Source: Thunnus maccoyii (taxonomy: Eukaryota > Chordata > Actinopteri > Scombriformes > Scombridae). Taken from it: DNA of 64,000 nucleotides. Each line of letters starts with the position of its first letter. Position 1 is the stretch's first letter. Below, in pieces: positions 40,918 to 53,311 of the stretch. Made by a program: the position numbers and the translations under genes. Where the stretch lies: NCBI RefSeq assembly GCF_910596095.1, contig NC_056535.1, positions 28,614,505 through 28,678,504 of the forward strand. The letters run 5' to 3'. The notes beneath the pieces were generated by a model that did no database searches, was not told where the DNA came from, and saw only the letters and a list, made by a program, of their open reading frames with translations.

Positions 40918-43900
40918 ATGGGGACGACGATGAGCGAGCCGTGTATCTACGACAAACTGTCCGAGAGCATCGACATCCTCCGCCAGTCGGGCTACCGCTA
41001 TGGGATGTCGGAGAGGGAGATCGAGAGGTTCATCAAGCGGGTCCTGGAGACCAATGAGCCCAGGAGAGAGCCTCCTCAGTTCCCCATCCTGAGAGCCACC
41101 ATCAAGGTCAGACCTGCTACTGCAAATATTACACTGCTGAAACCTCCAGTGGACAGAAAATATCATTGATGAATCGCTGAAAGCCTTTATCACATAAAAG
41201 CACTAAACATACAGCCTCATAAATGTGAGGATTTGATTGCTTTTCCCAGTTTGTTAAAGTAGTTAATAAAATCATTTTGGGGGGGGGGGGGGGGGGGGGG
41301 GGTTAGTGCTGCAGGACCCTTGTGAGGCTTTGATACAAACTTCTTCCTTGTGTTTCCACAGTGGAAATTCTCTCTTTGTGTTAACAACAAGAAAACACTG
41401 TCTGTGGAAATACAAAACAGACATTTCATACTAAAAAGACTGTAAATTAAGAAGATATCTACTTGATTTGTCTAACTGAGACAGCTGAAGCCTCATATTA
41501 GTGTCATCTGAACTTAAGAATGCATTTTAGCATGGAAAACGGTCTGGATTTTGTCTGTCATCTTTAAAATTAAATTAAAGTTAGGAAGCGATCATGTCAT
41601 GGTGAATATGGACAGGAGGAACTGTTATTGTCTAAAAAACTGTCTCAATGTGAATATGTGAGTGTTGTTTTAAGATAGACTTGAAAAAATGTGAACATAT
41701 CCTGTCATCCTAACTCTTAAATGTAATTTCTTGAAAATATTATATATATTATTTTATTGCTGTAAAATGAATTACTTGGCTGTTTTTAGAATATACAGTG
41801 CATAAGTTTAATTCATGCTTTGTGTGTCCCGAGGAAGGAGACAGTTCTCTGTGTTATGTAATGTCTCTGTCTGTCTGTCCCTGCAGTTCGTGGTGGCAGT
41901 GGGCTTCCTGCTGGTGGTGGTGCTGGCCTTTACCTATCCCCAGAGCGCCCCACAGCTGGGTCTGGTCAATCTGGGCTGTTACAATTGGTCGTCCCCCCTC
42001 AGCCACGTCCGACTGCTGTCACTACCCATCGCCAAGAAGTACAACCTGCAAGGTCTGAAGCATGATCGCTCTGTCTGAATTCCTGACTTCCTTTCTGTTT
42101 TTATTCTTTCTCACAAACACCAATTAGAAAGTACAGCCTGATGTAAAATCAAATATGTCTGTTTACCGCCACAGGTGAGCAGGATTCTTCCATCTGCTGA
42201 CAGATGAGACTGTAGTTAGTTAATAGTAAATGTTTGTGTGTGTGTGTGCTGCAGGTTTCCATGAATGGTGGAGTGCCGGCTCTCTCAGGCAGAGTCTGGT
42301 CAATTGTTCGGGCTGTGCAGAGATCTCCTCAGTGCTGGAAGTCCCAGAGAGCCTAAGAGGCACCGTGGCTCTGCGACGGGGGCCACAGCTCGTCCTGCTG
42401 AAGGTCAGATGTCCACACGGACGAGGTGTCGATGTGACACCCATGTGTGCAAACTTTGTAAAAGGCAGCTTTTTAAAAGAAACACTTTTACACTCTTTTC
42501 AAATGTCTTTTGTTTTTTATCGTTCATAGAGTTGTTAAGTGGGAAGAGTCGCTGTTTTTCACCACTGTAACTCCCATTTCAAAGTTTTATTTTAATCTCC
42601 TCAATGTTCCTCGACATAGAAACGCAGGAGTCTCCTGAATAATTTAACATACAATCGTTTAATGCTGTGGACATCAATCTGAATTATTTCAACTTTGTAT
42701 TTGACAAATCAGGTTTTTTTTTCTGTACATTTGGTTAATGGCTCTAAATACTTCAATAACTATGAGCTCCATTTGTCATCGCTATTGAGAGGAAGCCAGA
42801 GCTGTAGTGATTTCAAAAAGCTTAAACCTCTTATGGAAATGCATCTTGGGAGTTGTAGTTGATTTCACTCTTTCAGTTTTTACATCCACAGGCTTTTACA
42901 TTTGACTTTTTATCAAAGACCCAAATATTTTTTGACGCACAAGAACTAAAAACGTTTGTTCTGATGATTTAACCAGGAGAGATTCATTACCACCCAACCC
43001 TTGAAGTTCTCCAACTGTCAGTCACTTAATCACTCACATCATCACGTCTGATTTATTTTGGTCACAATTGAATTATTGTTGCAGTCTTTTTAAATCTGTC
43101 TGCACTGTTACCACACAACAACAACAACGACCAACTGTTTGTGTATACTCGTTTTTGCAGGGTGGGGAGTCCCTCAGCGTCCAGCGGCAGCAGCTCGAGG
43201 AGCTCTACTTGGCTCATTCAGGCTCCATGTCCATTCTGCTGGAGGAGGAGGACGGCCTACAGAATCACAACCTTGGCCTTCCCCAAGGACCCGCCAACTT
43301 CACCCTGCTCTGGTACACATTTCTGTTCAATGCAGCTGTGGTTGAGTTGTGGTTTGACAGCAATTTAATTTCATCATTTATAGACGCTAGTTAGGTTTAG
43401 TTTAAATCTACTGGCTGAGAGTGGAGATGAGGTTGCAATGTTATTAAGAGAGCTTAAATTAGCAGGTTATGCTAATGCTGTTTACTGTGGTTAAAATGCA
43501 TCATGTCTGCACTGGGACTTGGAGGTGGCATCACACACAAACAGGTTTATAAAGACATCATCAGTCATATATCGGCATATAAAATGCACCAAGTGGACAC
43601 AGTGGTATTGATTATTATATTAAGTTCTTGTGTTGTGTTGTCGCTGTAGGAGATTCAGCTCTGGGACCAGGGAGAAGGTGTTAAGGTGGCTCTTCCCGAA
43701 GGCAGAGCTCTGTCCCCTGCTGGACAGCGCTGGGACCATCCTGCAGCGCTGTCTGGTCACCCACAGCACAAACTCCCAGAGCAAGGTGAGTTCAACTGAG
43801 TCCACATGTCCAAACATTGAGAGACCAGAGGACTAAACAGGCCTGAGTACAGTGTGTTATAATGGACAAAACTACAAAAGTAAGAACCAAGTTGGAATAA

Positions 43901-46635
43901 ACTGGAAATATTCTTTATACTTTGCAGGATTTTCCTAAAAAACAAAGTAGACTCATACAAAAGTAATCCCTCTCAATCATCACTTATGACCCACTAGAAG
44001 TGTGTCAGTGTATTTATCAGCAGAGACTCTGCCCTCTGCCTGTATTTTCTCATTTCCTTATTGTTTTGCTGTGTTCGGGAAGCGTCTGGGTGTCGACCTT
44101 TGGGCAGTAGGTGTGTATCCCCCAGCCAATAACAGTACACAGAGTGTGAGGTCAGGACTTGTAGCGTAGCGACCGGGTTATATTGCTGTTTCTCTCCTCT
44201 GCTCTTTGTCTCTGTGTCATGGATGTATAAAGAGCTTCAGTTCTGTGTGTCTGCTTGACGGAGGGCGGGGCTGACCTACATACACACAGAGCAGAGAGGC
44301 CACAGCAGACAGGATGACGCTGCATTCACAGAAAATCAGCACCTTTACTTTAAGTAGGAGTAAACAGGTGCACACAATCAGGTAAACAAGTGGAGGAAGG
44401 GACCTCGGTGTGCTCTGATCAACTAATGAGGAACTAAGAACAGGGAGTGAAAGTAGTGAAGGAGTCAAACAATTAGGGAATGGTTGTTTCTTCAGTACAC
44501 GGTTTATTTCAGTGCAGTTAAAACAACTAAAAAAAAAAAACCCACAGACCTCACAAAACCAAACCAAATTAAAGCAGGAAATCAAAGTAAAAAGTGTCAT
44601 TGATTACAGTTAAAGACAGATTTTTTTCTTAAGTTCATGCAGAAGTTTGGTCGAAACTGTGACTGTCAAATAGCCAAATGTCATGTGTTGATGTTGAAAG
44701 TCTCATATTGGACTTTAAATGTTTGCTTAAAATTGATGCATATGGAGATAAGCAGGTGTTGTGGAGAAAACTTTAAAAATCACTTGAATTTATTCCAATT
44801 TTTTTTATTTTGAATGGAGATTTGTGGATGTAACTTCTACAGATTTTACCTTGAACAAATGTTAAAATGTCAGTAATATTGTGTAGTACTATTCACTGTT
44901 AATTGATGCACATGGATTGGTAAATTGTGCACACAAACAGTTTTTTCCTTTCCGTGACAGCTGTTAGGCGTCATAGATCTGCCCACAACTTAAAAGATTA
45001 AGTGTTTGTACTTATTATTTTTCAAAAGTCTGTGTGGAAATGCTGGTGAACTGATTTGTGCTGGATCGGTGCGTTCATGTGTTGTTCTGTAGCAGAGTTT
45101 AGACCCTCACTGGTGTTGTGTTGTCTGTGTTTCAGGGTGTCGGCGTGTTGGGCTGGCTGGTGGTGGGCGAGGGGCTGCCGACGGTTCGAGTTCTGCCTGT
45201 TCAACGCTGTCAGAAACACTGCAGCTCCTTCAACCTGTGGCTGACACCTGGAGACATGGGTAACACCTGCTGCACCTGTTTCTCATCCACAAACACGTTT
45301 AACACGGTGACAAGAGACAAACAGACAACTTCAAACAGTATAAACACAGTTTGGTCTTGTGCCCACAAGGTGAAAAGAGATTTAAAAATATCTTTAGGGG
45401 CTCCATATAAAACATAAATTACCGGTGGATGAAAACAGCAGACTGATGAGGATTTTTATACAAGTCATTACTATGTTTTGTCCCACCGGCCAGTTAATAA
45501 ATGAACACATGGATACATTTGGTTATTATCTTGTGAATGCAATATATGTGTGCGCACAATATGCATTTTAAAAGAGCCTTTCTTGTGCACACAAATCATT
45601 ATCTTTGCATTCAAGTTTTTATTAATGAAATTATTAGTGTTTTATGAAAACAATTCATAAAGACATTTTGCCTCATCACCCAATTAAAAAAAAATCACAA
45701 ATAAATATTATGTGTGTGTAAATTATGTGTGAACAGGATCTACTATTATGCACACAAGATAAATGAGGATTTAAAATATTTATCTTTATATTGAGATTCT
45801 TTTTTTTAATCTAATGGGACAGATTATTTAGGAAGCAGCCTGATAATGATTTATTCATTTTGCCACACTATCCTTTAAATAAATGAATAGATAAATAAAT
45901 CTCAACAAATCTGTGATTGTCTCTTCAGTTGCTGATAGTTGATTGTCAGCACAGCACTAATGTAAACTGCACAGTAAGATGTAAAATATATAAAACAGTC
46001 AAGAATTATGAGAAGATTTAGTCTGTTCTGTTCTCCTGTGATTAAAATACAACAGAAAATGAAACTTTACCGCTGCCGTCTACTGCTGACATACAAAATT
46101 TGGAGTTTGTGGGAATCTCCCAACTTTCTGTGGACAGTCTCTCTGTTGTCTCACTTTCCCTCCGTCATAATCCAGCTGATAGAACAATGTGATTCAATCA
46201 TCTGACTTTTACCATCAGCTGAAACCACCGTCTGTATGTTGGATGTTTTTGACGGTAATTGTTGAAATTGAATTGACTTTTTTTTCACTGAAACACAACA
46301 GCTTCCTTTCAGGTGGCAAAAGCTGTAAAAATACAGTTTGATAAAAAAAGGAGAGAGTGTGTCATCATAATAATAATGATAATAAAAACAACCGTAAGTG
46401 AACTGAAGTGAGGCAGTAAAGCATGTTGTACTACTCTGAGACACGAATTGACTGTTAAAACTGCTGCCTCACAGTCTCGGTGTATCTATTGAAGCTGTCC
46501 GCTCCTGAACACTCAACTGATGTTTGTTCCCTCTGACCTTTGACCTGTGTAGTGTACGCTGACCCTCGGTACTGGCAGATGGAGCTCTTCCCCGGTCGAG
46601 GCCAGAACATCATCTGCGACGGATCGGCCTTTTAA
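40918..46635 (+). CDS. c6orf89: Bombesin receptor-activated protein C6orf89 homologue
   Basis: A single-pass, probably Golgi or endomembrane, protein of uncertain function; the human protein (BRAP) was named for association with an orphan bombesin receptor. Exons: 40918-41106, 41887-42052, 42255-42403, 43161-43312, 43650-43785, 45136-45259, 46553-46635, all in frame, giving 332 residues (human about 347). The N-terminus IYDKLSESIDILRQ followed by GMSEREIERFI matches the human cytoplasmic segment. Residues 64-80 (FVVAVGFLLVVVLAFTY) form one transmembrane segment. The luminal part has SLPIAKKY, NCSGCAE, RCQKHC and the C-terminal YADPRYW...ICDGSAF, all conserved in type. N-glycosylation sequons are NWS, NCS and NFT. 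Start: Met1 at 40918, though Met5 at 40930 is also possible. It is less alike to human between residues 130 and 230. I infer orthology, but a paralogue cannot be excluded. Confidence 0.87.
41279..41302. repeat. (G)24 homopolymer
   Basis: 24 consecutive G in the first coding intron of the C6orf89 homologue. Such tracts are hypermutable, hard to sequence and can form G-quadruplexes in DNA and in this transcript. Confidence 0.95.
41335..41707. mobile_element. Half copy of the foldback element
   Basis: Matches the right half of the 35.6-36.2-kb element: GAAAACACTGTCTGTGGAAA, TAAAAAGACTGTAAATTAAG, AGCTGAAGCCTCATATTAG, GACAGGAGGAACTG and GTTGTTTTAAGATAGACTTG, then GTGAACATATCC. The left arm is missing or replaced by unrelated sequence. 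Confidence 0.75.
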
Positions 46636-47245
46636 CGTTCAGGTGGAGCGAAGTGAAAAGAGTTCAGGATCAGGAACTTGCAGATCGGCTGTGAATGTTT
46701 GACTTCCTGCTGAGGCGTTTTGGAGCTTGACGGCCTTTTATGTGGCCCCGCCCACTGTTGCCTTATACCCCTCCGGTCTTTTTTTTTTCCCCCCCTGACG
46801 CTGCTCCCTTCTGATAATCCTCCCAGAGTCCTCGGACAACTGAAAACAACTGCACACATGACTTCAGTTTGGAAAAAGGAACTTTCTGCTGCGTTCGAGG
46901 GTCAGAGGATTTGAGAAATGACTTTGTGACTTTGTCCTCGTGCATGACAGCAGAACATCATCGCGTCTCTAAACTCTCTGCAGACGTTATCAGCTCTCAG
47001 ATGTCCTTGATGTGCTGTGCTCGTGCCATAGCTTCAAGCAGATCTCTAGAAATTTAAAAAAAAAATCTACAATTTTCATGATTTCATTGGGTGTGTCTCT
47101 CTCTCTCAGAAGGTAGTGAATCTCTTATTGTCTCAGATCTCCGAATCAATGACCACATTTGTTCAGTGATTCAAAAAGAGGACTTATCATGTGCTCATTG
47201 ACGGCGGTTTCCCCAGCTGGAAAAATAAAAGAGGTTCAATCAGAG
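46636..47245 (+). other. C6orf89-homologue 3' UTR
   Basis: It runs from the stop codon to about 15 bases past AATAAA at 47224-47229 (GGAAAAATAAAAGAGG). A second possible signal (GCAATAAAAC) lies near 48084. Confidence 0.6.
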
Positions 47246-47914
47246 CTTCGTAGGTGGGATTAAGAATGGCGACATCATCATTTTTGTGCCAGAGCCAATA
47301 AAATGTCCTTTTGTTTTAAGGTGACTTACAGAAATATCAGCTCTTAATTTTACATATTTGTCAGATCTACATGACAAACGTTAAAATAACGGGCCGCGTC
47401 CACAATCACCACAACTAAGCAGGTCGACTGAAAATGACAAATGCATCAGTCAGAAAACTGCTGACATGAATTCCACGTCAGAGTGATGGATGGCGAGAAA
47501 CTCCATGGTACCTGCAGCTGATTTACACTAACTGGGAGCCCAAAGTCGCCCAGTTCATTGAGTGTTAATTAGTTTGTGGTAATTTGCTGATTAATATAAA
47601 CTCAAGTTGGTGAGGACCTTTAAAGCACTTCCTGTATTTATACCTGTCTTGAGGCTCAGTTGATATTACGTGGTGCATATTCTGAAACAAGTTTGCATCA
47701 AATCAGTTATTATTCACACTAAGTTCTCGATAAGGACACACAGCTCACTTTTTAATCCGTCCCCCGGCTGACACCTTCATCCCGTCAGTGAGAACTCTCT
47801 CACGTTTTTGCAATGCTTTCTGGGAGCTTTCCGAGATTCAAATGACTACCTGCTGAAGTTCGGAGACACACCTGCAGCTTCACCTGCTGCTGCTCATCTG
47901 GTTCTTTTCTCAGT

Positions 47915-48767
47915 GTTAAAGGGTCAGTTCACCTAAATTATGAAAACCACTATTTTCTTAGTTATTTCTACTGGTGTCTTGAACACTCTGCACAATCCTG
48001 ACAGTTGAGTTGTGATTATTTATTATTTGTGGTCTGTGTTGGTTGTCTATGTTTTATTAGACATAATGGGTTTGTACCAAATGCAATAAAACTTAATGTA
48101 ATATCAAAAGACAAAGTAAACTCACAAGCGTATCAATCTGGTAACAGATAACTTGCAGTTTTATAGAGAGAAATCTCTAATTAAGCTCATATTTGAGATG
48201 TTACATCAGTGCCTGTATTTAACATTGCTACTCAGTAAATTTTAAAAAATATAACATTCAAAATCAGTGTTATACATAATTATTATATTGATTTGACCTG
48301 TGAGATTTTAAATACTGTTCACTCTGCGCCAGCTGTCAGTCATTCACTCGACTACTGACTGTCTAAAAATGATGCGACGTGATTAGAGCTGGAACGATTA
48401 ATCAATTAATCAATTAGTTAGTCGATTGAAAATTTATCAGCAGCTACTGTGTCTTAAAAACGTCAAACATTTTCACCAGTTTTATTGGTAAATACTGTTT
48501 CCAGTGTTTTCTGTGGATTATCCAGCGTTAACTGGGACACTGTATCTGAACGAGATGTTGCTGCTGAATTATTAAAACTCATGTTTGTCAAATTTTAAAA
48601 CTAAATTCCAGTCAGCTTCATTATTTGGACGCAGAAATCTTGGAGACAGATGCCTCAAAACCTGGAAAAATAAAACCAAAACTGTCTAACTGGACGTTTA
48701 ATACTCGAGGGAAGAGAGAGAATATGTGTTGTTCTTAGTGATTTTTTGGGGGAACTGACCCTTTAAC
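47915..48767. mobile_element. Element with GTTAAAGGGTCAGTTC terminal inverted repeats
   Basis: GTTAAAGGGTCAGTTC at 47915-47930 and its exact reverse complement GAACTGACCCTTTAAC at 48752-48767 bound 853 bp without an ORF. A partial AATCGATTA-family repeat (48385-48450) is nested inside. The right end shares GGAAGAGAGAGAATATG before the terminus with the 53.0-kb copy. Confidence 0.75.
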
Positions 48768-50649
48768 AACCAGTTATGACTCAAACTTAGCACATGGCAT
48801 CAGAGACAGAAAGGATTTTATTTTTCATTCTTCATGTTGTTCATCAGGACCTGATTCAGATATTCTTTTTAATTTTGATTTTACAGACGAAGCTGCTTCT
48901 CTTAATTTCTGTCATTATTTATTGTTATGATTGGATGTATATATGTTCAAGCCATTAATTTTAAATAATAATAATGTGTTGTAATGTTATACTTTTAATT
49001 ATCTCTTGTGATTGTCAGTCCAGACAAAAAAAATAACGAACTTTGAAGTTAATGTCACATCATCTTCAACAAATTGTTTTTCACACACACAAAGAAAAAT
49101 CCCAAAATCCATGACGCAGTGGAGATATTTTGTTCATAATCTGGGTTTTTATGGGTCGTTATTAAGTATGAAAAATATTAAATCAGTTTGCCAAAGTTGA
49201 TGCCTGTCAAATATGATTTTCAGTGTTTTTAAAGACGCACTCCCTTATTTTGTTTTATCAATCACCCAAATCCCCAAATTTCCAAAATAAAATCAGGGAG
49301 TGAATCTTTTAAAATGTACGCTTTGCATAGAAATGTCATAGTTTTTTGAGAAAATTAAAACTTGTCATGCATTTGCTTCCATCTGAGTGTGATTTTTGTT
49401 TTTATTTTTTTTTAATTTTTGAATTGCAGTAAAATTTAGTGATAGAAAGCGAGGTGAGTTTGATTTGCTTTAGTCAGAACTGGTTGTTTATTGTTACTGA
49501 ACAATTTCTAAATGACCTCATGAGTGAAGGAACACGGCAGCTATCATAAAGTTAAAAAAACAAAGTCGTGCACATCAGTTAAACTGTACGTTTGATGTCG
49601 ACGTCTTTACATTGCTTGATTTTTTTCGGCTAAAAGATCAAAACCCAAAAATATTAGGTTAAATTTTCACATTGCAGAAGCAACATCTGGAGAACTTTTG
49701 CCTTGAAAGTAACTTAATTATCACATTTTTTTGCCAATTAATTGTCTATCATTCAACTAATTGATTAATTGACTGATGGTTTCATCTCTTTATGTGTCAC
49801 CTGACGTAGAGCAGAATTAACAGTGTCGGATCATGGACGCTTAAATAATTTAAAAGAGCTGTTTGGATTTGATACACTTTTGTTTTGATTTTTGTGACAG
49901 AGATTCGTGAATATACTTTGTGCCTGTTAAACAACATTGTGTCGTCTTTGACAAACCAAACTTCAGCCTAAATTCAGCTGCCACCTTATTAGATCCACCC
50001 GGCTAAAACCAAAGCTGTCTAATACAACAGTTCTGCAACAAAACTCACCTTCATGAAGGTTATGTGAAGTTTTTGTTGAAACTATTTTAGAGACAGCTTA
50101 TTTAAACTTTATGATGATTTTGGAGAATGCAGCTTGTGCTGTTGAATATTTTTTTCCTCTCTTCTGTATTCAGAATTTGATTATTTTATTTTATTTTATG
50201 CTTGAGGTCACAAGCTTTTGAATCCCCAAAGAGTTTTTGATTCATTTATTTGTCAGTTATATGATTTAAGCCTCAGTATAAACTCCTGGCTACAGTCGTG
50301 GATGAAAGGTGAATAAAATGACCATTGTGGAGGCCGGATGCTTTAGTAAGTGGAGATGTTCTCATTATTTATTATTTATTTTCATTTCATGTCACATACA
50401 TAAATAAAATGTAAGTTGTTTCCAGGTCAGAATCATCAGAAGTGAACAGCTGATGACCTGCTGGTGAAGAAAACCCTCAAACTGTGAGTAAATCTCAATT
50501 TATTGAACAGTAATTGTGACACAATTATATTAAGTTTTTGTTTTTTTACTTAAAGCTGCATTCATTGATGTTTTGGCTTTGAGAGCTGCAGAACTCTCAC
50601 ATATTATCACCTTATAAACTTGTTATGTCAAGTTGGCAAACAGTTATAT

Positions 50650-50960
50650 AGGGCTGCAACAGATTACTGTCTCCATTATCAATTAATCGATTAGTAGTTT
50701 GGTCTATAAAATTTCATAAAATGGTTAAATGTCTTGTTTTGTCCAACAGTTCAAAACCTGCATATATTCAGTTTACCATCATAAAGGACTAAAAACACAG
50801 AAAATATTCACATTTAAGTGGAACCAGAGAATTTGGGCATTTTGTCATTAAAAAAAGACTCCAAATGATTAATCAATCATCATCTATTATCAAAACAGTG
50901 GGCGATTCATTTTCTGTCAATTGACTAATAGATTGATCAATTTATTGTCGCAGTTCTAAA
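50650..50960. repeat. AATCGATTA-family repeat, copy 8
   Basis: A nearly complete copy bounded by GGGCTGCAACAGATTACTG and TTATTGTCGCAGTTCTAAA. It has AATTAATCGATTAGTAGTTTG, ATAAAATTTCATAAAATGG, GTCCAACAGTTCAAAACC, AACCAGAGAATTTGGGCATTTTG and GACTAATAGATTGATCAATT. Both ends carry TGCAGC-type words in inverted orientation. Confidence 0.7.
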
Positions 50961-51804
50961 CGGTTACACATTCAGCAGACACAGAGCTACATGATCCGCT
51001 GATATGGATTTGTGTATCTGTCCACTTGATGAATATAAGTCCAATATTTTCTCTCCTTTTAGCTCCAGTTTAGCCTCCAACTCATAACAATAATATCTGT
51101 TCTTCTTACTTCACCAGCTTTGTCTTTCTGACCGTTCCTTGTAGGATCAGTGGTGCACAGTGAGTTTATCAGAGCTTGTTTGCTGGAAACAAACAGTGAA
51201 TGTGCCATAAAACCAAAGGTAGGAGCTTAAAAAAGAGGCTAAAAAGCTCCGTAGAGATTAGTGCAGCTTTAAATGATATAAATAAGACATTAAATATAAA
51301 GTAGACCAAGTATGACCACAGTATCTACAAACAACAAATAAATCTTTATTAGTCTTCACATGAATAATGTACAACAGATACCCGAGACCTGAAACAGTAC
51401 GATGTACAGCAACCAGTCAGGGTTAGAAGTCAAGTTTGTTTGTTGTTTTTGATTAAATATTAATGTTTATTTGTAAAGATGTTCTCAGTTAGTTGCCAGC
51501 AGGTACTGTAGAGATGTTCGCCATCAGAATAATTATACACTGTCCAATCATAATCGAGAAATTGTTCAATTTAACACTGATTGATTTAATTTAGAGATGG
51601 TTCTCTTTAATTTTTAAGACGTGTCACACAAATTCAACAGTCTTTAGATTAAAGGTGCCCTGTGGAGTTTTTGACTACTTGTGGCGCTACAGATTAATGT
51701 TTTTATGAGCAGCTCCTTGTTTAGTTTGTTTTCATGCACACAATAAGATAAGAAGGCAGAGAAGAAGATGACAACTAGTAAAGGTGGACATGAACAATGC
51801 TTTA

Positions 51805-52115
51805 AAAATAGGGCTGCAACTAACAATTATTAATCTGCTCATGTTATTGATTAATCGCTTTGAAAGGTCATTAATGCTCTTTTAATGCTCTTAATTTCCT
51901 GAACTCCAAGGTGACGTCTTCTAACGTCTTGTTTTGTCCCAAAGTCAAAGATATTCAGTTTGTTCTTATATACGACAAATAAGGCATCAAATTCTCACAT
52001 TTGAGCAGAAACCAGAAAATATTTGCATTTTTACTTAAATTAATGAAATGAAATTATTTATCAAATTAGTTGCCCAATTAATTTTTTGTCGATCAACTAT
52101 TTGTCGCAGCTCTAT
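51805..52115. repeat. AATCGATTA-family repeat, copy 9
   Basis: Bounded by AGGGCTGCAACTAACAATTA and TTGTCGCAGCTCTATTTT. The interior has TTAATCGCTTTG, CCAAGGTGACGTCTTC, GTCCCAAAGTCAAAGATATTCAG and CAGAAACCAGAAAATATTTGC. Confidence 0.7.
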
Positions 52116-52984
52116 TTTAAAAAATTGTCTCTACACATGCTTTGAGGAAAAAAAAACATTCCACATGTTTGTTAGACCTCAAGCACACACACACGGTGTG
52201 TTTTGGTGAGAAATAGTGAGTATAAACAGACACTTGGTTCACAAGAAAACTTCACAGGGATCCTTTAAAGCGAGCAGGAAACGGAAGCAGACGAACGAAC
52301 TGTGAGATAGAATCAGCAGACACATAACGGAAATGGAAAAATTAAGTAAAAAAGCCTTTTAAACTTAATGTTGCAATACCTTTTTAAATTGTGGTGACCA
52401 ATTAATTGAGTAAGGAAATATAATTAATAACTCACAAATGGAATAGTGTCTTTTTTTTATAATTATTTTACTTTATTGAAATGAAAATTGAATACTTTTC
52501 TAATACTTTTTCCAAAAAGGATTATTATATTGATTGATTATAATTAAATACTGTCCAAATGTATAATTATTCCGGTGGCACATCGTTAGCACCGACTCAC
52601 ATTTATCAGGCTGCTGATTCTCCAGCAGGGGGAGCTATGATCAGTGTGACACCTGCCAACCAGAACAAACAAGGGAGGGGGAGTTACAGTATACTGACGA
52701 ACTAAAACCTGAAAAAAAGGAGTTTGATGCAGCGAAGTTATAGTAGACTGGTGACTGAAGTCAGAAAAAATACTAAATTGTCCTGTGTGCTTATTTCTAC
52801 CGTATGTTCTGTGTTTCTTCACAAGCATGTCAAGAAGAGCGTGTGTAATTTATAACTTTGTAAAAACATTGAAGAGTTAAAAATCAACAGCAAGTGTAAA
52901 TGATACAAAGTGCAGCCCTGAAGAGGACAAAGTCAGGCTGATGCAGTTTGAGGGGAAAAAGTGCAAAGCGCCATATTTTGGTTT

Positions 52985-53208
52985 AAGGGATCAGTTCACA
53001 ACAATGTTTTATAGAAAAAAAAAACTCTTCCCTCTAATGGTATCTGTGGAGATATCTGTCTTAGCCTCCACCGTACTGGGATGGAGGCAGAATTCTCAGA
53101 GACTGATATCTCCAAACCTGGACAAATAAAACCCAAACTGACTGGAGAGACACCACAACAGGGAAGAGAGAGAGAGAGAATATGTTTGGCTGAACTGACC
53201 CTTTAAAA
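52985..53208. mobile_element. Short TIR element (TTTAAGGGATCAGTTCA)
   Basis: Terminal repeats TTTAAGGGATCAGTTCA and TGAACTGACCCTTTAAA bound about 220 bp. It shares its right-end sequence with the 853-bp element at 47.9 kb, so both are members of one family with different interiors. It lies within the dram2 3' UTR. Confidence 0.7.
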
Positions 53209-53311
53209 GCCACCACACCACCTTTAAGAAACTCTATAAAAAGCCTTTAAAACACGATTAGAAAGTGTAAATTGGTGTAAAAGCACTTCATTTAGGACGC
53301 TCTGCTGCCGG

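Larger units (their letters stand above)
47246..51330. other. Intergenic region between C6orf89 homologue and dram2
   Basis: The two genes converge here. No coding exon is visible. It contains the 0.85-kb TIR element and AATCGATTA-family copies near 48.4, 49.75 and 50.65-50.96 kb. Confidence 0.55.
51330..53311 (-). other. dram2: dram2 3' UTR
   Basis: It runs from the dram2 stop to an AATAAA on the minus strand (TTTATT at 51345-51350). It contains an AATCGATTA-family copy (51805-52115) and a short TIR element (52985-53208). The length (about 2 kb) is inferred from the first clear poly(A) signal. Confidence 0.5.
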
